In this document: piece after piece, positions 35,710 to 44,799 of the stretch
Layout: each line of letters opens with the position of its first letter
How positions within the stretch are numbered: the first letter of the stretch is position 1
Assembly: GCA_002344075.1 (NCBI GenBank)
Contig: DDTM01000091.1
Location: 47,783 to 111,782 of the forward strand
DNA: 64,000 bases
Direction: 5' to 3'
Source of the DNA: Bacteroidetes bacterium UBA2364
GTDB taxonomy: Bacteria > Bacteroidota > Rhodothermia > Rhodothermales > UBA2364
Notes under the pieces: model-generated
Database searches by the model: none
The model's input: only the letters and a program-made list of their open reading frames with translations
What the model was told of the DNA's origin: nothing
Made by a program: the position numbers and the translations under genes

Positions 35710-36438
35710 TTACTTATCGGAGAATAGATCGTCACTCAGGGTAGGATTGACGGAAATTTCATCATATTTAACTTTAATGGTCATTTCGTTGCCACCCATG
35801 TTTTGAACGATTTTTATTTCACTGACAAACAAAAGACCATCTTTATCCATCCGGTTTACAAAATACTGAGTAGAGGTTCCGTTTTCCGACTCCACTTTAT
35901 TGGCAAGGCAAAGCAAGGACGTTTTGTCGTAATAACGGGTGTGTGTGTTATCTTTTTTGGTATAAGTAAGTACATAAACGGCCTGGTTGTCCAATGTCCC
36001 CTCAGCAAAAGTATAGGTAGTCTCGGTATCATTGAGCAAATTTTTCTCGGGACTGGCATTTTTTTCAATATTTGCCTCGTCGTTTGGGATTTCTTGGCGT
36101 CCAGAAAAGCTGTGGTCCATCCATGCTTTTTCGGGCGTTACCACATTCTTAATAGACATCATTCCCATTGGGGTACCAATTTCTTGGGAAACAACCGAAT
36201 GTGTAGGGAATTTATTGGCTTGGCTAATGGTGCCATCCAAGTCACCAATTTCGGTACCTATAATGGTAAGGGTTCCCTGACGGGTTAGCGTTAGTACATT
36301 TTCCCACTTGGTTCCACCACTTTTGTTGTAGGCTGCTTCAAGTAAAGACTTTGCATCGGTGACAGCAACATCTTGTGCAAAAGCGGCAGAAGCACCAAGT
36401 ACAAAACTAAGAAGGAAAAAGGTGAAAATTTTTTTCAT
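35710..36438 (-). CDS. Exported LolA/LppX-fold-like protein
   Basis: A 242-residue protein. Residues 1-21 are a signal peptide ending AFAQ. The mature part, beginning with an AKSLLEAAYNKSGGTKWENV helix and then a series of long amphipathic strands, looks like the half-barrel fold of LolA and related lipid-binding proteins. Bacteroidota carry many such paralogues annotated as outer membrane lipoprotein-sorting proteins. There is no lipobox, so it should be soluble in the periplasm. It is alone, convergent with leuS. The fold call is by pattern only. Confidence 0.6.
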   Translation of the reverse strand: MKKIFTFFLLSFVLGASAAFAQDVAVTDAKSLLEAAYNKSGGTKWENVLTLTRQGTLTIIGTEIGDLDGTISQANKFPTHSVVSQEIGTPMGMMSIKNVVTPEKAWMDHSFSGRQEIPNDEANIEKNASPEKNLLNDTETTYTFAEGTLDNQAVYVLTYTKKDNTHTRYYDKTSLLCLANKVESENGTSTQYFVNRMDKDGLLFVSEIKIVQNMGGNEMTIKVKYDEISVNPTLSDDLFSDK

Positions 36439-36568
36439 GGGTTTAAATAAGAGTTTAGGGTAGTTGTCCGGTAATGATGTAACTTAGCAATAACCGGAAG
36501 TTAATAGGAGAAACTACGGCCTTATTTGGGAAAAGGTTACATGAAGGCATATAAAAAATGAGGCAATC

Positions 36569-37381
36569 ATGAAAACAATGCTGGAGCTCTGGATGAATAA
36601 TGTGGGAATGGTCTGGGGATTGATGACTCTTGTATGGGTGTTAAGCCTGATTCGGCGGGATTCTGGCATTGTGGATGTCTTTTGGGGGCTTGGCTTTTTG
36701 ATGCTTTCTCTGTATACCTTTTGGTGGGAATCGGTGGGGATTCCACGCCAATTTGTATTCATGGGCATGGTACTGGTTTGGTCTATCCGATTGGCAGCGC
36801 ATATTTTTTTTAGGGGTTTACGGAAGCCCGAAGACTGGCGATATGCCCAGTGGCGGTCTGCACAAGCCCGTGAATGGTGGTGGAAAAGTTATCTGAAGGT
36901 TTTTATGTTGCAAGGGGTCATAATGTTGATATTGTTTCCCGCGATGATGGTAGTTTTGGTTACCCCTACCCCAGATGACTGGACTGTCTGGGATACTGTT
37001 GGGAGTGTATTGTGGGGGTTAGGATTGGTATTTGAGTGGGTAGCCGACGAGCAGTTGCGGAGGTGGAAAAAAAATCCCGAAAATAGTGGGCAGGTCATGG
37101 AGGGTGGCTTGTGGCGATACTCTCGACATCCGAACTATTTTGGAGAAGCGGTACTTTGGTGGGGGTACGGATGTTTCGCGGTTGCGGTAGGCGGGTGGTG
37201 GACGTTATATGTACCACTTATAATGACATATTTATTGGTTAAGGTGTCTGGTGTCGCCATGTTGGAGACCGGGTTAAAGACGCGAAAATTGGCATATCAA
37301 GGGTATATACAACGTACTTCGGCGTTTATTCCTTGGATACCCAAAAAAAAACAAAAACCAATGATAGGGAAAACGGAATAA
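36569..37381 (+). CDS. DUF1295 membrane protein (steroid 5-alpha-reductase-like)
   Basis: A 270-residue membrane protein with about six hydrophobic helices. The C-terminal signature GGLWRYSRHPNYFGEAVLWWGYGCFA matches DUF1295, a branch of the isoprenylcysteine methyltransferase/steroid reductase superfamily that binds NADPH or SAM at the RHPNYxGE motif. The substrate is unknown. coaE begins four bases after its stop, so the two form an operon, though no functional link is evident. Confidence 0.87.
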   Translation: MKTMLELWMNNVGMVWGLMTLVWVLSLIRRDSGIVDVFWGLGFLMLSLYTFWWESVGIPRQFVFMGMVLVWSIRLAAHIFFRGLRKPEDWRYAQWRSAQAREWWWKSYLKVFMLQGVIMLILFPAMMVVLVTPTPDDWTVWDTVGSVLWGLGLVFEWVADEQLRRWKKNPENSGQVMEGGLWRYSRHPNYFGEAVLWWGYGCFAVAVGGWWTLYVPLIMTYLLVKVSGVAMLETGLKTRKLAYQGYIQRTSAFIPWIPKKKQKPMIGKTE

Positions 37382-37385
37382 GTGC

Positions 37386-37979
37386 ATGAAAACATTGGGA
37401 GTAACAGGTGGAATTGGAGCGGGAAAGACCACCGTTTGTAAAATCTTAGAGAAACGAGGCGCACTCATTTTTTATGCGGATGTAGAGGCCAAACGGATTC
37501 AGGTGGAAGACGGCGAGGCGCGTGCTGAAATTCTTCGGCTGTTTGGACCAGCGAGTTATCTACCAGACGGGAGTCTAAATAGGGTTTTTTTGGCTCAGCA
37601 GGTTTTTTCGGATACTTCTAAAATGCGCTTGTTGAATGGTACTGTACATCCAAGGGTGAGAAAAGCCTTACTGGATAAAAAGGAATATGCCAAGAAGGCT
37701 GGATACCCGCTCTTGGTATATGAGGCAGCCCTGATTTTTGAAACAGGTGGCGAAGACGTGGTGGATGCCGTTTTGGTGGTGGATGCTCCAATCTTCGATC
37801 GGATTCAAAGGGTACAAGCGCGGGATGGTAGTACTATGGAGCAAGTAAAATCCCGAATACAAAACCAACTTTCGTCGGATGAAATGCGCCGTCGTGCCGA
37901 TTTTATAATCGAAAACAAAGGCAATCCTGTAGATTTAGAAGAAAAAGTACTTCTGTTTTGGAAACAATTTGTGGAATAA
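37386..37979 (+). CDS. coaE: Dephospho-CoA kinase
   Basis: A 197-residue P-loop kinase catalysing the last step of coenzyme A synthesis, phosphorylation of the ribose 3'-OH of dephospho-CoA. The P-loop GGIGAGKTTV is at 8-17. YEAALIFETGG and VVDAPIFDRIQRVQARDG carry the lid and CoA-binding residues, and RRADFIIEN is the C-terminal signature. Length is normal. It follows the DUF1295 gene at four bases and ends 10 bases before the convergent acyltransferase gene. Confidence 0.96.
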   Translation: MKTLGVTGGIGAGKTTVCKILEKRGALIFYADVEAKRIQVEDGEARAEILRLFGPASYLPDGSLNRVFLAQQVFSDTSKMRLLNGTVHPRVRKALLDKKEYAKKAGYPLLVYEAALIFETGGEDVVDAVLVVDAPIFDRIQRVQARDGSTMEQVKSRIQNQLSSDEMRRRADFIIENKGNPVDLEEKVLLFWKQFVE

Positions 37980-37989
37980 TAACCTTATG

Positions 37990-38751
37990 TTACCTGTAAC
38001 TACTCTCCTGAATGGCCTTGCACATAAATGCACGAGTTTGTTCTGCTACTAGATTTGCCCGAATAGCCGGGTCGGGGCTAAAAGAGACCAATGGATGAAC
38101 GGTTGCCGTTTTGCGATGTCGGTCTTTGGCCAAGCGCCACATTGCGGTGTACATGCTTTCGGAGTCTGACAACCAACGGCAAACATCAGGATGGCTATAT
38201 TGGATGATTACCGGTAAGTAAGGTAAGTTACTCTCTACGGCCAACTTAAAAGCGCCTAATTTAAAAGGCAATAAATTTTGCTCTTCCTGATTGTTTATCG
38301 CCCCTTCCGGAAAAATGACCAAAGCGGGCAAGGGTGTTTCGTGTAACTTCTCAGAGACTTTTTTCTTGGCTGCTGCCAGCGATTTCCTGTCTGAGCGATT
38401 CACAAAAACCGTATCTATCGCAAAGGCAATCCAGCCAATGAATGGAATGGTTTTGACCCCATGATTGGCCAGAAACCGTACTGGCGAAACCGAGAAAAGA
38501 GTGGTAATGTCGCCATAAGAAAGATGATTTGGTAATATTAAGCCCTTATGCTGTTGAATTTTTACCGAGTCGGTGCAGACAACCTGAATTCCAAAAAGCC
38601 ACGACGTAATCCGTGACATCCACATTGGTACCCACGCAGCCAAGCGAATGCCTTTGTATCGGAACGGCACGAGTGCCAATAACAGAATGACCAGCATTCC
38701 GGTGGCTAAAACCACAATCAATATGGTGCAGCGTAGGATGGCTAATAGCAT
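37990..38751 (-). CDS. 1-acyl-sn-glycerol-3-phosphate acyltransferase family (PlsC-like)
   Basis: A 253-residue protein with N-terminal membrane helices (about 5-30). The acyltransferase block I HX4D is H76-D81 in NHLSYGD, and block III is FPEGAINN. These residues transfer acyl groups to lysophospholipids at the cytoplasmic face. It may be PlsC itself or one of the lyso-ornithine or other lipid acyltransferase relatives common in Bacteroidota. There is no operon partner. Confidence 0.87.
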   Translation of the reverse strand: MLLAILRCTILIVVLATGMLVILLLALVPFRYKGIRLAAWVPMWMSRITSWLFGIQVVCTDSVKIQQHKGLILPNHLSYGDITTLFSVSPVRFLANHGVKTIPFIGWIAFAIDTVFVNRSDRKSLAAAKKKVSEKLHETPLPALVIFPEGAINNQEEQNLLPFKLGAFKLAVESNLPYLPVIIQYSHPDVCRWLSDSESMYTAMWRLAKDRHRKTATVHPLVSFSPDPAIRANLVAEQTRAFMCKAIQESSYR

Positions 38752-38905
38752 GTTGTGAGGGCTTGTTGGCGTTTGGATTCTTTGTCTTGACGGTACACCG
38801 CCATGTTCGGAATATACTCAAAGACTTTCGTAAGCGTACCTTACTAAAATAAAATCTTCGTTGGCTCTCTGTCACGTTTTAAATTTGACTATGTGACTTA
38901 CGATG

Positions 38906-38976
38906 TACTGGTATAAATCACATCACTTAATCTTGCGCCCATTTATGGTAAATGGGTGTACTGCAATATACCAGTA
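38906..38976. repeat. Nested inverted repeats next to the permease gene
   Basis: TACTGGTATA 38906-38915 pairs with TATACCAGTA 38967-38976. Inside, CCCATTTA 38938-38945 pairs with TAAATGGG 38949-38956 across three bases. It lies 8 bases past the stop of the permease on the minus strand, without a T-run. It could be an atypical terminator, an mRNA 3'-end stabiliser or a binding site. Confidence 0.5.
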
Positions 38977-38983
38977 GCATTTG

Positions 38984-40276
38984 CTATTTGGTACTATATC
39001 GTTCCTTAGAAAAGAAGTAGGTGGCCCCGCCTAAACAGATCATCAAAACCCCTCCAATGCTTTCTTTTGGTCTATCTTGTATGATGAAAATCAGGACGGC
39101 ACAACTGAACAATACATAGGCCCATTGAAGATATGGACGGAGTGGACTATGGAAGTGACCTTCGGTACGCTTGGTGCGGAGTAAACTGGCAACGGCCAGA
39201 GTTCCCATTAGTTGCAATACAAAAGAAGTATAAAGCAAGACTTCCTCTAAGGTTCCAGAAAACAATAAGATAAGCGTAAGCCCTGTTTGTAACCAGAGCG
39301 CCCGAACAGGTACATGAGCCCCATTGTTAGAGCGCAGAAACTGCCATAAACCATGTTGTTGTGCCATCATATGGGTAATGCGTGAACCAATCCAGATATA
39401 AGAACTCATCGTGGCAATGAGCTGAACGGCAATCCCTAAACTGACCCAGCTTGCTCCAGTGTTTCCCAAAATATTTTGAATAGCAATCAAAGCCACTTCG
39501 CTTTTACCCGTTAATTGATCCATGCGAGCAAACTGTAAAAACACAAGTTGTAGCGCGATATAAACAATCGTGACAATTAAGGTACCTGTTAGCAAGGCTT
39601 TGGGTAAATTTTTCTGAGACTGGTCAATTTCGCCTACAATATAAGCGGCGGCATTCCAACCCGTATAAGCATAGGTGACATAAAGTAGCGAAACCGCAAA
39701 ACCCGTCGAAAAAACTTCGGGTTGGATCGGTGTAGAAAAATTAATGGCGTGGTTGGGTACATCACCAAAGAAAAAGGGCAGGGCTAATAAAATGCCAATA
39801 AACAACGCTTTAACGATGGTTGTGAGCAATTGGAACCGACTACTATGTTTAATGCTAATCGAGTGCATCGTACTAAGACCCAAAATCAAGGTCACCGATA
39901 AATAACGGGTATAAGGCACACCCAAAGGCTTGAGATAATCTTCCATCGCAATTGCAGCAATGGCGACCGGTGCAGAAAACCCCGCTACCAATGAAGTCCA
40001 TCCTGATAAATAACCGAAAAACGGATGAAATGCCTCCGAAATAAAAATATAGTCTCCGCCTGAACGCTTATGATACGTACCAAGTTCAGCAAAAGTAAAA
40101 GCCCCAATCAAGGCCAAAACCCCGCCAATCAACCAGAGTAAGACAATGCTAATGGTGTTTTGTACGTTCGCCAATTGAAAGCCCAAACTGGTAAAAACGC
40201 CTGTCCCAATCATATTGGAAACTACCAATGCGGCGGCTGTGATCCAGCCAATCTTTGCGATCTCTGGTTGTTTCAT
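38984..40276 (-). CDS. APC family amino acid permease
   Basis: A 430-residue protein with about twelve transmembrane helices. The N-terminal pattern VVSNMIGTGVFTSLGF is the substrate-binding unwound helix of the amino acid-polyamine-organocation family. A second conserved stretch is FAELGTYHKRSGGDYIFI. The nearest well-known groups are LAT-like and GABA/APA-type permeases, and the substrate cannot be named. It is monocistronic, with an odd inverted repeat after the stop. Confidence 0.9.
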   Translation of the reverse strand: MKQPEIAKIGWITAAALVVSNMIGTGVFTSLGFQLANVQNTISIVLLWLIGGVLALIGAFTFAELGTYHKRSGGDYIFISEAFHPFFGYLSGWTSLVAGFSAPVAIAAIAMEDYLKPLGVPYTRYLSVTLILGLSTMHSISIKHSSRFQLLTTIVKALFIGILLALPFFFGDVPNHAINFSTPIQPEVFSTGFAVSLLYVTYAYTGWNAAAYIVGEIDQSQKNLPKALLTGTLIVTIVYIALQLVFLQFARMDQLTGKSEVALIAIQNILGNTGASWVSLGIAVQLIATMSSYIWIGSRITHMMAQQHGLWQFLRSNNGAHVPVRALWLQTGLTLILLFSGTLEEVLLYTSFVLQLMGTLAVASLLRTKRTEGHFHSPLRPYLQWAYVLFSCAVLIFIIQDRPKESIGGVLMICLGGATYFFSKERYSTK

Positions 40277-40782
40277 ATGTTTCCATTCTTTGTAAAAATA
40301 GCCTTGCCCCAGTCTGCTAGAGTAAGCCGAGGTAAGGCCATTTCATCGTGGTGTCGGTTTAGGCTATGGCTTAACCATACACAATGAAACACACCTGTCG
40401 TTCTGATTTGAACAGGGGTGTACTTGAATACCCTAAAATATGAATTTTCATAAATTTATTCGTCGGGATAAACACGCAACAGGTGGTTTGTACTCGTCGT
40501 GAAGGCCGAGAGACCTGTCGCCACTTTAGCGCGGTGTGTTTGGATATGGCCAAACAGGAAGCGATTGCGGGGTACCTCACCAAAATCCGCAACAGGGCTT
40601 TAAAATTACTTATTCACAGTCGTCAGTCAAATTTTTTTCACAGGTACTGCCGTGTTTGTCTTTTAACTGATAAATGGCTGTAAAAACGCTTTTTTAAATT
40701 AAGCCATTCAAGGGTTGAAGTTAGAGCATAAATGAATTAGCTTGAATTTTTGCTTCTTCCATCCTTAACCCCGTATTCTCAT
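40277..40782. other. Gene-free divergent region
   Basis: It separates the permease (minus) from the Gfo/Idh gene (plus) and must hold both promoters. A short stem (TTGCGG with CCGCAA) lies around 40565-40592. All three plus-strand frames have short open stretches here but none looks like a known protein. Confidence 0.4.
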
Positions 40783-42138
40783 ATGAAAAAGACAACCGAG
40801 ACACGTCGGGATTTTATCCAGAAATTTGCTGGTGCTGCCATTGCTTTTACGGGTGCTCCGGCCTTCCTGTCTGCCAAAGAACAGGTCTTGTGTCGTAGTC
40901 ATCCGGACAAATACAGCCTGAATGACCAAGTACAAATTGCGCTGATTGGAGCTGGTGGAATGGGTGTGGCAGATGCCATGACCGCCTTGCAAGTGCCGGG
41001 AGTGAAAATAGTGGCTGCCTGCGATCTCTACGATGGCCGCCTAACCGACGCCAAGCGGCGTTGGGGGAATGACCTTATGGTTACAAAGGATTACCGTCAG
41101 GTTTTGGAACGCAGCGATGTAGATGCCGTCATTGTTGGTACGCCAGATCATTGGCACAAACAAATCTCGGTGGATGCCATGAACAAGGGCAAACATGTTT
41201 ATTGCGAAAAACCAATGGTACACAGTATTGGCGAAGGACCTGCGGTTATTGAAGCACAAAAACGCACCCGAAAAGCCTTTCAGGTGGGTAGTCAAGGCAT
41301 GAGTTCGCTTGGAAACGAAAAGGCGAGAGAACTTTTTCGCGCTGGTGCAATCGGACAATTGATCTATGCCGAGGGGTACTGGGCACGCAATTCCCCCGTT
41401 GGTGCGTGGCAATACGCCATTCCGACCGATGCTTCTCCACAAACGGTGGATTGGGATCGCTATTTGGCCAATACCAACAAGCGTTCTTTTGATCCATTGC
41501 GGTTTTTTCGTTGGCGGAACTATCGGGACTATGGTACGGGTGTATCGGGTGATCTTTTTGTTCACTTGTTTTCCAGTTTGCATTTTGTCATTTCGTCTAA
41601 CGGCCCCAATAAAATTATGGCAACAGGTGGTCTTCGCTATTGGAAAGATGGGCGGGAAGTGCCGGATGTACTACTCGGCATGTTCGATTATCCCGAAACA
41701 CCCCAACATGCGGCCTTTAACCTTTCGCTTCGGGTAAACTTTGTGGATGGTACATCGGGGAGTACCTATTTGCGGCTCGTTGGTTCGGAAGGGGCGATGG
41801 ATGTGACTTGGGATGATGTAGTCCTTCGGAAAAACCTTGCAAGCGATCCTCAGGATACCTTTATGCAACTTAAAGGGAATGAAATAGACCGTGTTTTGGG
41901 CGACCGAAAAAAAATGCTCCCGCCTCGCGAACAAAAATATCAGGTGGAAGAAGGGTATAAGGGCGCGCATTACGACCATTTCCTAAACTGGATGCGTGGC
42001 ATACGGCTGGGGGAAACGGTCGTAGAGGATGCGGTTTTTGGGTATCGGGCCTGCGCCCCCGCCCTACTCTGTAACGATAGCTATTTTGGTGAAAAACCCG
42101 TTCGTTGGGATCCGGAAAACATGAAAGTCTTGGGCTAA
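40783..42138 (+). CDS. Gfo/Idh/MocA family oxidoreductase with Tat-type signal
   Basis: A 451-residue NAD(P)-dependent sugar oxidoreductase. The N-terminus ETRRDFIQKFAGAAIAF has the twin arginine (R8-R9), hydrophobic core and following alanines of a Tat signal, so the folded protein with its cofactor should be exported. The Rossmann start IALIGAGGMGVAD lies near 50 and the family motif CEKPMVHSIGEG near 145. The ATG at 40783 was chosen, since an earlier start would bury the signal. Two DUF1080 lipoproteins follow at 39 bases and with overlap. In known systems Gfo/Idh enzymes oxidise a sugar C3 to a ketone and DUF1080 enzymes cleave the keto-glycoside, so a joint role is likely. Confidence 0.9.
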   Translation: MKKTTETRRDFIQKFAGAAIAFTGAPAFLSAKEQVLCRSHPDKYSLNDQVQIALIGAGGMGVADAMTALQVPGVKIVAACDLYDGRLTDAKRRWGNDLMVTKDYRQVLERSDVDAVIVGTPDHWHKQISVDAMNKGKHVYCEKPMVHSIGEGPAVIEAQKRTRKAFQVGSQGMSSLGNEKARELFRAGAIGQLIYAEGYWARNSPVGAWQYAIPTDASPQTVDWDRYLANTNKRSFDPLRFFRWRNYRDYGTGVSGDLFVHLFSSLHFVISSNGPNKIMATGGLRYWKDGREVPDVLLGMFDYPETPQHAAFNLSLRVNFVDGTSGSTYLRLVGSEGAMDVTWDDVVLRKNLASDPQDTFMQLKGNEIDRVLGDRKKMLPPREQKYQVEEGYKGAHYDHFLNWMRGIRLGETVVEDAVFGYRACAPALLCNDSYFGEKPVRWDPENMKVLG

Positions 42139-42177
42139 GGCCATCTTTTTACCTTGTTATTAATCTCCCTTTAAACC

Positions 42178-42900
42178 ATGAAACACACTTTTTTATTTAG
42201 CGGTCTTCTGATCGGACTATTCCACTTCGCTGCTTGCTCTGGAACTACTAAGATGCCTAACAAACTCAGTAAATCCGAAGAAAAGGCGGGTTGGCAATTA
42301 CTCTTCGATGGAAAAACCATGCAGGGCTGGCGTACCTATGGGGCTACCGGAACCCGTGGATGGGCTGTTCAGAATGGAGAAATGGTGGCGCTGGGGCAGG
42401 CGGGCCACGAAGGAGTCGCCAATGATATTGTTACGGAACAAGAGTTTGAAAACTTTGATTTGGTTTTAGAGTGGAAAATCTCGAAGGGCGGGAACAGTGG
42501 TGTCTTTTTTAATGTGGTGGAGGACAAACGTTACAAAGCCGTCTATGAAACAGGACCGGAATACCAGTTAATAGACGATGTGGGGTTTCCTCAAAAATTA
42601 GAAGATTGGCAAACCAGTGCCGCCAATTATGCCATGCACCCGCCAGTGGTCAAAGCCTTTAACTCCGTTGGAGAATGGAATCAGACCCGGATTGTGGTGA
42701 ATCAGGGGCATGTAACCCATTGGCTCAATGGTAAAAAAACGGTGGAATATCAAATGTGGACACCAGAATGGGAACGAATGGTAACAGCAGGCAAATGGAA
42801 AAATTTTCCAGGTTATGGCCGTGCAAAAAAAGGCAAGATTGCACTTCAGGATCATGGAAATCAAATTTGGTTTAAAAATATTAAAATCAAATCCTTATGA
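42178..42900 (+). CDS. DUF1080 (3-keto-disaccharide hydrolase) lipoprotein 1
   Basis: A 240-residue lipoprotein with lipobox FAAC (Cys20). The body is a jelly-roll DUF1080 domain (PF06439) with the opening WQLLFDGKTMQGWRTYG, the central VLEWKISKGGNSGVFF and the closing IALQDHGNQIWFKNIKI. The family is now linked to 3-keto-glycoside cleavage, but fine substrate specificity is unknown. The ATGA overlap with the next gene shows translational coupling. It is downstream of a Tat-exported Gfo/Idh enzyme. Confidence 0.92.
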   Translation: MKHTFLFSGLLIGLFHFAACSGTTKMPNKLSKSEEKAGWQLLFDGKTMQGWRTYGATGTRGWAVQNGEMVALGQAGHEGVANDIVTEQEFENFDLVLEWKISKGGNSGVFFNVVEDKRYKAVYETGPEYQLIDDVGFPQKLEDWQTSAANYAMHPPVVKAFNSVGEWNQTRIVVNQGHVTHWLNGKKTVEYQMWTPEWERMVTAGKWKNFPGYGRAKKGKIALQDHGNQIWFKNIKIKSL

Positions 42901-43520
42901 TAAAGTATTGTGCGTTATTGGTCACGCCTTTTATACTTGCTGGATGTACAGGACTCCGTAAAAATCTGCAAGACATTACGCTCTTTAATGGCCGTGATTT
43001 AAAAGGGTGGGTGGTTTATGGTAGCGAAAAATGGTATGTAGAGAACGGTGAGTTGATCTCGGAAAGTGGGCCAGACAAACAATATGGCTATTTGGCTACT
43101 GAAAAGTCTTATCGAGATTTTGACCTAACAGCAGAATTTAAACAAGAGGCCAATGGCAATAGCGGTGTTTTCTTCCGCTCCTCCATCAAAGGGGTGAAAA
43201 TCACAGGATGGCAGGCGGAAGTTGCCCCATTGGGGCAACACACAGGAGGGATTTACGAGTCGTATGGGCGGGGCTGGCTGGTTCAACCAGTGCCCGAAAA
43301 AGAACAGGCCCTTAAAGTGGAGATGTGGAATACCTTGCGTATTCGGGTGGTGGGTAACCAAGTGACCACATGGCTGAATGGAACCGAGATGGTCTCGATT
43401 CAGGATGAGAAAATTGGGGCCGCTGATGGCCAAATTGCATTGCAAATACATGACGGTGGTGGTATCAAAATTCGTTGGCGAAACCTGATGTTGACGCCAT
43501 TAACACGGCCTTTACCTTAG
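42897..43520 (+). CDS. DUF1080 (3-keto-disaccharide hydrolase) lipoprotein 2
   Basis: A 207-residue lipoprotein with lipobox ILAGC (Cys17). The domain is the same fold as its upstream neighbour but is a distinct paralogue: ITLFNGRDLKGWVVYG at the start, DLTAEFKQEANGNSGVFFRS in the middle and IALQIHDGGGIKIRWRNL at the end. It overlaps the previous gene by four bases. Having two DUF1080 paralogues after one oxidoreductase suggests different linkages or sequential steps, which is inference. Confidence 0.92.
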   Translation: MIKYCALLVTPFILAGCTGLRKNLQDITLFNGRDLKGWVVYGSEKWYVENGELISESGPDKQYGYLATEKSYRDFDLTAEFKQEANGNSGVFFRSSIKGVKITGWQAEVAPLGQHTGGIYESYGRGWLVQPVPEKEQALKVEMWNTLRIRVVGNQVTTWLNGTEMVSIQDEKIGAADGQIALQIHDGGGIKIRWRNLMLTPLTRPLP

Positions 43521-43796
43521 TGCAAAGTGTTATTTTCCATAAGAATTTAGCGCCTTGTATCAGGTAAAAACCGTGCTCGAATGAAGGCACAAAAAGGTTT
43601 TAGGGTTGCGCATTAAATCGGTTAATTTTTCGGAACAAAGTGTACAGGTAAGCCTTGTACAAAATAATCAGTACTTGGACTTGGCATCCGGCTTCAGTTT
43701 GTCTATAGACGATGCACCGATGATTTAGGCGTCGGAATGGTGTATTCTGCCTTATCTTTCCATTTCATTTTCTGTCATACTTTTTCTTAAGTCGTT

Positions 43797-44729
43797 ATGA
43801 AGTACCAACATTCTTTATGGTGGATGGTTTTGTTGTTGGCCATCAACCCTGTATTACATGCCCAGAATACAAATGGCCAAAAAACGGTTCGGGTGGTTTA
43901 TTTAGTACCTGCGGATCGAACGCCAAAGGAATTGTACCGCAAGTCTATCGAAAAAGCCATCAAGGAGGTAAGAACTTGGTATTATACCACCACTGGGATG
44001 ACCTTTACGCTCTCTAAACCCATCGTAGAAATCAAACGTAGCGAAAAACCCGCAGACTGGTTTGATAATACGCCCGATCAGATATGGAATGGTCAGTACC
44101 GAAATCTATGGTTTACGGGTAATACCAGAACGGAGATGGAAAGCATTTATGGAGAAGAGTACAATAATCCACGTTATACCTGGGTAGTGTATGTGGATGC
44201 CAAGGGGCAAACCGGAACAGGTGGCGGCGGACGAGCTACTTTGCCGGAACATGACGTACTGGGGGTGAGTGGGTTAAGTAAGGACCAACCTTACATTGGA
44301 CGGTGGTACGGCGGCTTGGCGCACGAAGTAGGTCATGCGTTTGGCTTGGTTCATGCCGTTACCGATCAGTCGAATGCTTTAATGATGTATGGTTATACCC
44401 TTTACCCAAAGTCCACACTTACCCTTCAAGATATACTTATTTTAGATAATTCTCCTTTCATGAATGTTCGAAATACACGAAAAAAAGCGTTTAGTGCAAA
44501 ATATCATCATGAAGGCGGCTGGTTTCTGAAGCAGGGCACAACATGGACAGAAACCGATAAAAACGGATTACCAAGCTATACGTTTCAGCAGACCTCTCAA
44601 GGCAAGATATTTTATGTAATCGAAGATCGCTCCCGAAATATGCAACTCCGAATTCCTGTTTCTGGAGGAACTTCCTTTTGGCGTACAGATGGGCAATGGA
44701 ATCCTTTATATACCCTGAAGTTGCAGTAG
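43797..44729 (+). CDS. Exported metzincin-type zinc protease
   Basis: A 310-residue protein with a signal peptide ending LHAQ (about residue 23). The complete metzincin zinc motif HEVGHAFGLVH is at 176-186, followed by NALMMYGYT, where a Met-turn would be expected. The remaining C-terminal part (about 235-310) looks like a small beta domain. No propeptide cysteine switch or T9SS tail is visible. The family within metzincins cannot be fixed, though similar proteins exist in Planctomycetes and Bacteroidota. It is a single gene with a strong terminator. Confidence 0.85.
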   Translation: MKYQHSLWWMVLLLAINPVLHAQNTNGQKTVRVVYLVPADRTPKELYRKSIEKAIKEVRTWYYTTTGMTFTLSKPIVEIKRSEKPADWFDNTPDQIWNGQYRNLWFTGNTRTEMESIYGEEYNNPRYTWVVYVDAKGQTGTGGGGRATLPEHDVLGVSGLSKDQPYIGRWYGGLAHEVGHAFGLVHAVTDQSNALMMYGYTLYPKSTLTLQDILILDNSPFMNVRNTRKKAFSAKYHHEGGWFLKQGTTWTETDKNGLPSYTFQQTSQGKIFYVIEDRSRNMQLRIPVSGGTSFWRTDGQWNPLYTLKLQ

Positions 44730-44741
44730 CAAACACGGACT

Positions 44742-44780
44742 AAAAATGCCTTGCATGGTCGAATAATGCAAGGCATTTTT
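44742..44780. terminator. Bidirectional terminator
   Basis: AAAAATGCCTTGCAT 44742-44756 pairs with ATGCAAGGCATTTTT 44766-44780, a perfect 15-base stem between the metzincin gene and the convergent ABC operon. Confidence 0.85.
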
Positions 44781-44799
44781 GGTTGAAGGGCGATTGGCC

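Noticed and set aside
40483..40683. Plus-strand frame of 66 codons between the permease and the Gfo/Idh gene
   Set aside because: Only a GTG start, no homology pattern, and competing frames of equal length in the same stretch.
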